Assembly (NCBI GenBank): GCA_025453925.1
Contig: JALOPK010000029.1
Location: 1-17,264 of the forward strand
Length of the DNA stretch: 17,264 nucleotides
Source: Candidatus Eiseniibacteriota bacterium
GTDB taxonomy: Bacteria; JAFGKV01
Reading direction: 5' to 3'
The translations under genes were made by a program, and so were the position numbers. Shown here piece by piece: positions 16,059 to 17,264 of this stretch. The number at the start of each line of letters is the position of its first letter. The first letter of the stretch is position 1. The notes under the pieces are model-generated. The model did not search any database, was not told the DNA's origin, and worked only from the letters and a program-made list of their open reading frames with translations.

Positions 16059-17264
16059 GGGGTCTCTCCTGTCGAGACGCGAATGGTGAAGTTGAAGGTG
16101 GCGCCCCGCTCCGGTGCTGACTCCACCCAGATCCGTCCTCCGTGGCGCTCCACAATCCGTTTGCAGATCGCCAGGCCGATGCCCGTGCCCGGGTACTCCC
16201 GGCCGTGGAGCCGCTGGAACACGACGAAGATCCGCTCATTGAACGCTGGATCAATCCCCGTACCATTGTCCCGTACCGAGAAGACCCATTCTCCGGCATC
16301 GCGCCGGGCTGAGACGTGGATGCGCGGCGCATCACTGCCCATGAACTTCATCGAATTGCTGAGTAGGTTCTGGAACACCTGGACCATCTGCGTCGGGTCG
16401 GCGACGATACGAGGCAGGGGGTCATGGGTCACCACGGCGGCAGTCTCCCCGATCTGGACTTCGAGGTTCCGCACGGCAAGGTCAAGGGCCTCCTCCGAGG
16501 CAACCTCCACAAACGGCATCCCCCGGCTCCCCACGCGGGAGTACTCGAGGAGATCGCGGATCATGGTCTGCAGGCGGTTCGCACCCTCCACGGCGAAGCC
16601 CATGAACTCCAGGCCATCGGGGTCAAGCCTGTCCCGGTATCGGCGTTCGATGAGCTGGAGGTAGCTGGCGATCATGCGCAGGGGCTCCTGCAGATCGTGG
16701 GAGGCGACATAGGCGAACCGCTGGAGTTCGGCATTGGCGCGCGTCAGGTCTTGATTCAGTGTGTGAAGCTGCTCCTCCTGTCGCTGCCGCTGGAGACGGC
16801 TGCTCAGGACCGGGGCCACATAGTCGGCAATAGCATCCAGGTTGCGCAAATCGGCGTCGGTGTAGTCCGTGGCCTTGTTCGCCACCTGGAAGAGCCCGAT
16901 GACCTCTCCGCGAAACAGAATGGGAAACGAGATATGGCGCGTGAGCGTGACGTGGCCCTCGGGGGTTCGTGTGGAGACCTCATTGGAGTAGTTCGGCTGC
17001 TTCTCGCGGATCGCCCGGGGCCAGGAGCTGTCTCCCCAGGTGGCGCGCGGGAACACGATGGTCTTCGCGGGAACCTGGCACTTGTCCCAGATGTGCCTGG
17101 TCATGGTCGGCACCACCAAGGCGCCGGCGTCGTCTATGTACCCGAAAACCCCGAACGGGCTCTCCAATTCCTCCAGTACAACCGTCAGAACCTCGTAGAA
17201 CATGGCGTCGTCAGGGATGGTGAGGAAGACGTCGGCGATTCTCTTCTGGATGGCCAGCGCCTCT
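16055..17264 (-). CDS. GAF-domain sensor histidine kinase, phytochrome-like core (5' partial)
   Basis: The frame is open to the right edge, so the N-terminus lies outside; about 402 residues are visible. Counting from the internal ATG at 17203, a GAF domain spans ~1-130 (FGVFGYIDD, MTRHIWDKCQVP, FPRATWGDS, then GHVTLTRHISFP and QVANKATDYTDADLRNL). A coiled-coil linker follows (~132-162), then the phosphoacceptor helix RFAYVASHDLQEPLR (H169) and the ATPase domain (N-box N279/N283, D312 in DNGTG, GTGIGLAICKRIVERHGG). The SHDLQEPLR and NSMKF forms are typical of phytochrome-like kinases that pair with Rcp1-type regulators, and such a regulator follows with an ATGA overlap. There is no bilin-binding PHY domain or membrane helix in the visible part. 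About 20 residues upstream of 17203 (IQKRIADVFLTIPDDAM) belong to the same GAF domain, so that ATG is not the start. The ligand is unknown. Confidence 0.93.
   Translation of the reverse strand, partial: EALAIQKRIADVFLTIPDDAMFYEVLTVVLEELESPFGVFGYIDDAGALVVPTMTRHIWDKCQVPAKTIVFPRATWGDSSWPRAIREKQPNYSNEVSTRTPEGHVTLTRHISFPILFRGEVIGLFQVANKATDYTDADLRNLDAIADYVAPVLSSRLQRQRQEEQLHTLNQDLTRANAELQRFAYVASHDLQEPLRMIASYLQLIERRYRDRLDPDGLEFMGFAVEGANRLQTMIRDLLEYSRVGSRGMPFVEVASEEALDLAVRNLEVQIGETAAVVTHDPLPRIVADPTQMVQVFQNLLSNSMKFMGSDAPRIHVSARRDAGEWVFSVRDNGTGIDPAFNERIFVVFQRLHGREYPGTGIGLAICKRIVERHGGRIWVESAPERGATFNFTIRVSTGETP

Overview
The window is GC-rich bacterial DNA with long, strongly G/C-ending open frames. The C-terminal secretion/anchoring module on the gene at the left edge (an SPNPF-type FlgD/type IX-like Ig domain), the ABC permease fused to an M1 peptidase, and the very long PAS-rich hybrid kinases together suggest an uncultured or environmental member of the FCB superphylum or a neighbour (for example Candidatus Eisenbacteria, Latescibacteria or Gemmatimonadota). 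This is an inference from family content; no rRNA or tRNA gene is present to settle it.

Layout. (1) 2-460, plus strand: the 3' end of a secreted repeat protein. (2) 500-4956, minus strand: a two-gene ABC system, an ATPase followed after 2 bp by a 1190-residue permease whose C-terminal third is an M1-type metallopeptidase domain. (3) 4957-5418: a long divergent intergenic region with no convincing gene, holding a REP-like stretch and a decayed 7-bp periodic stretch. (4) 5419-6591, plus strand: a solitary beta-order DNA methyltransferase with a probable TTG start. (5) 6592-6700: a convergent gap packed with 7-bp and 8-bp short repeats. (6) 6701 to beyond 17264, minus strand: a signalling operon. 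In transcription order it holds a GAF histidine kinase (cut by the window edge), an Rcp1/CheY-like response regulator (ATGA overlap), a 1834-residue soluble REC-PAS(9)-GAF-kinase-REC protein, a small four-helix-bundle protein of the 23S rRNA intervening-sequence family (IVP, related to Avd of diversity-generating retroelements), and a 990-residue membrane-anchored hybrid kinase (ATGA overlap with the IVP gene).

How the genes work together. The signalling operon has the parts of a branched phosphorelay: three kinase cores, three receiver domains and no DNA-binding output domain, so its output must be protein-protein or lie outside the window. The two hybrid kinases share a nearly identical kinase/ATPase/receiver half and are paralogues.

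The most unusual structure is at 9642-10060. The IVP gene lies between inverted 7-bp repeat arrays that share a perfect 17-bp inverted repeat. The outer edges of this ~415-bp unit touch the stop codon of the giant kinase on one side and encode residues 4-10 of the downstream kinase on the other. Similar 7-bp repeats abut the stop codon of the second hybrid kinase at 6680-6700. This looks like a small repeat-bounded IVP cassette inserted into, and translationally woven into, a signalling operon.
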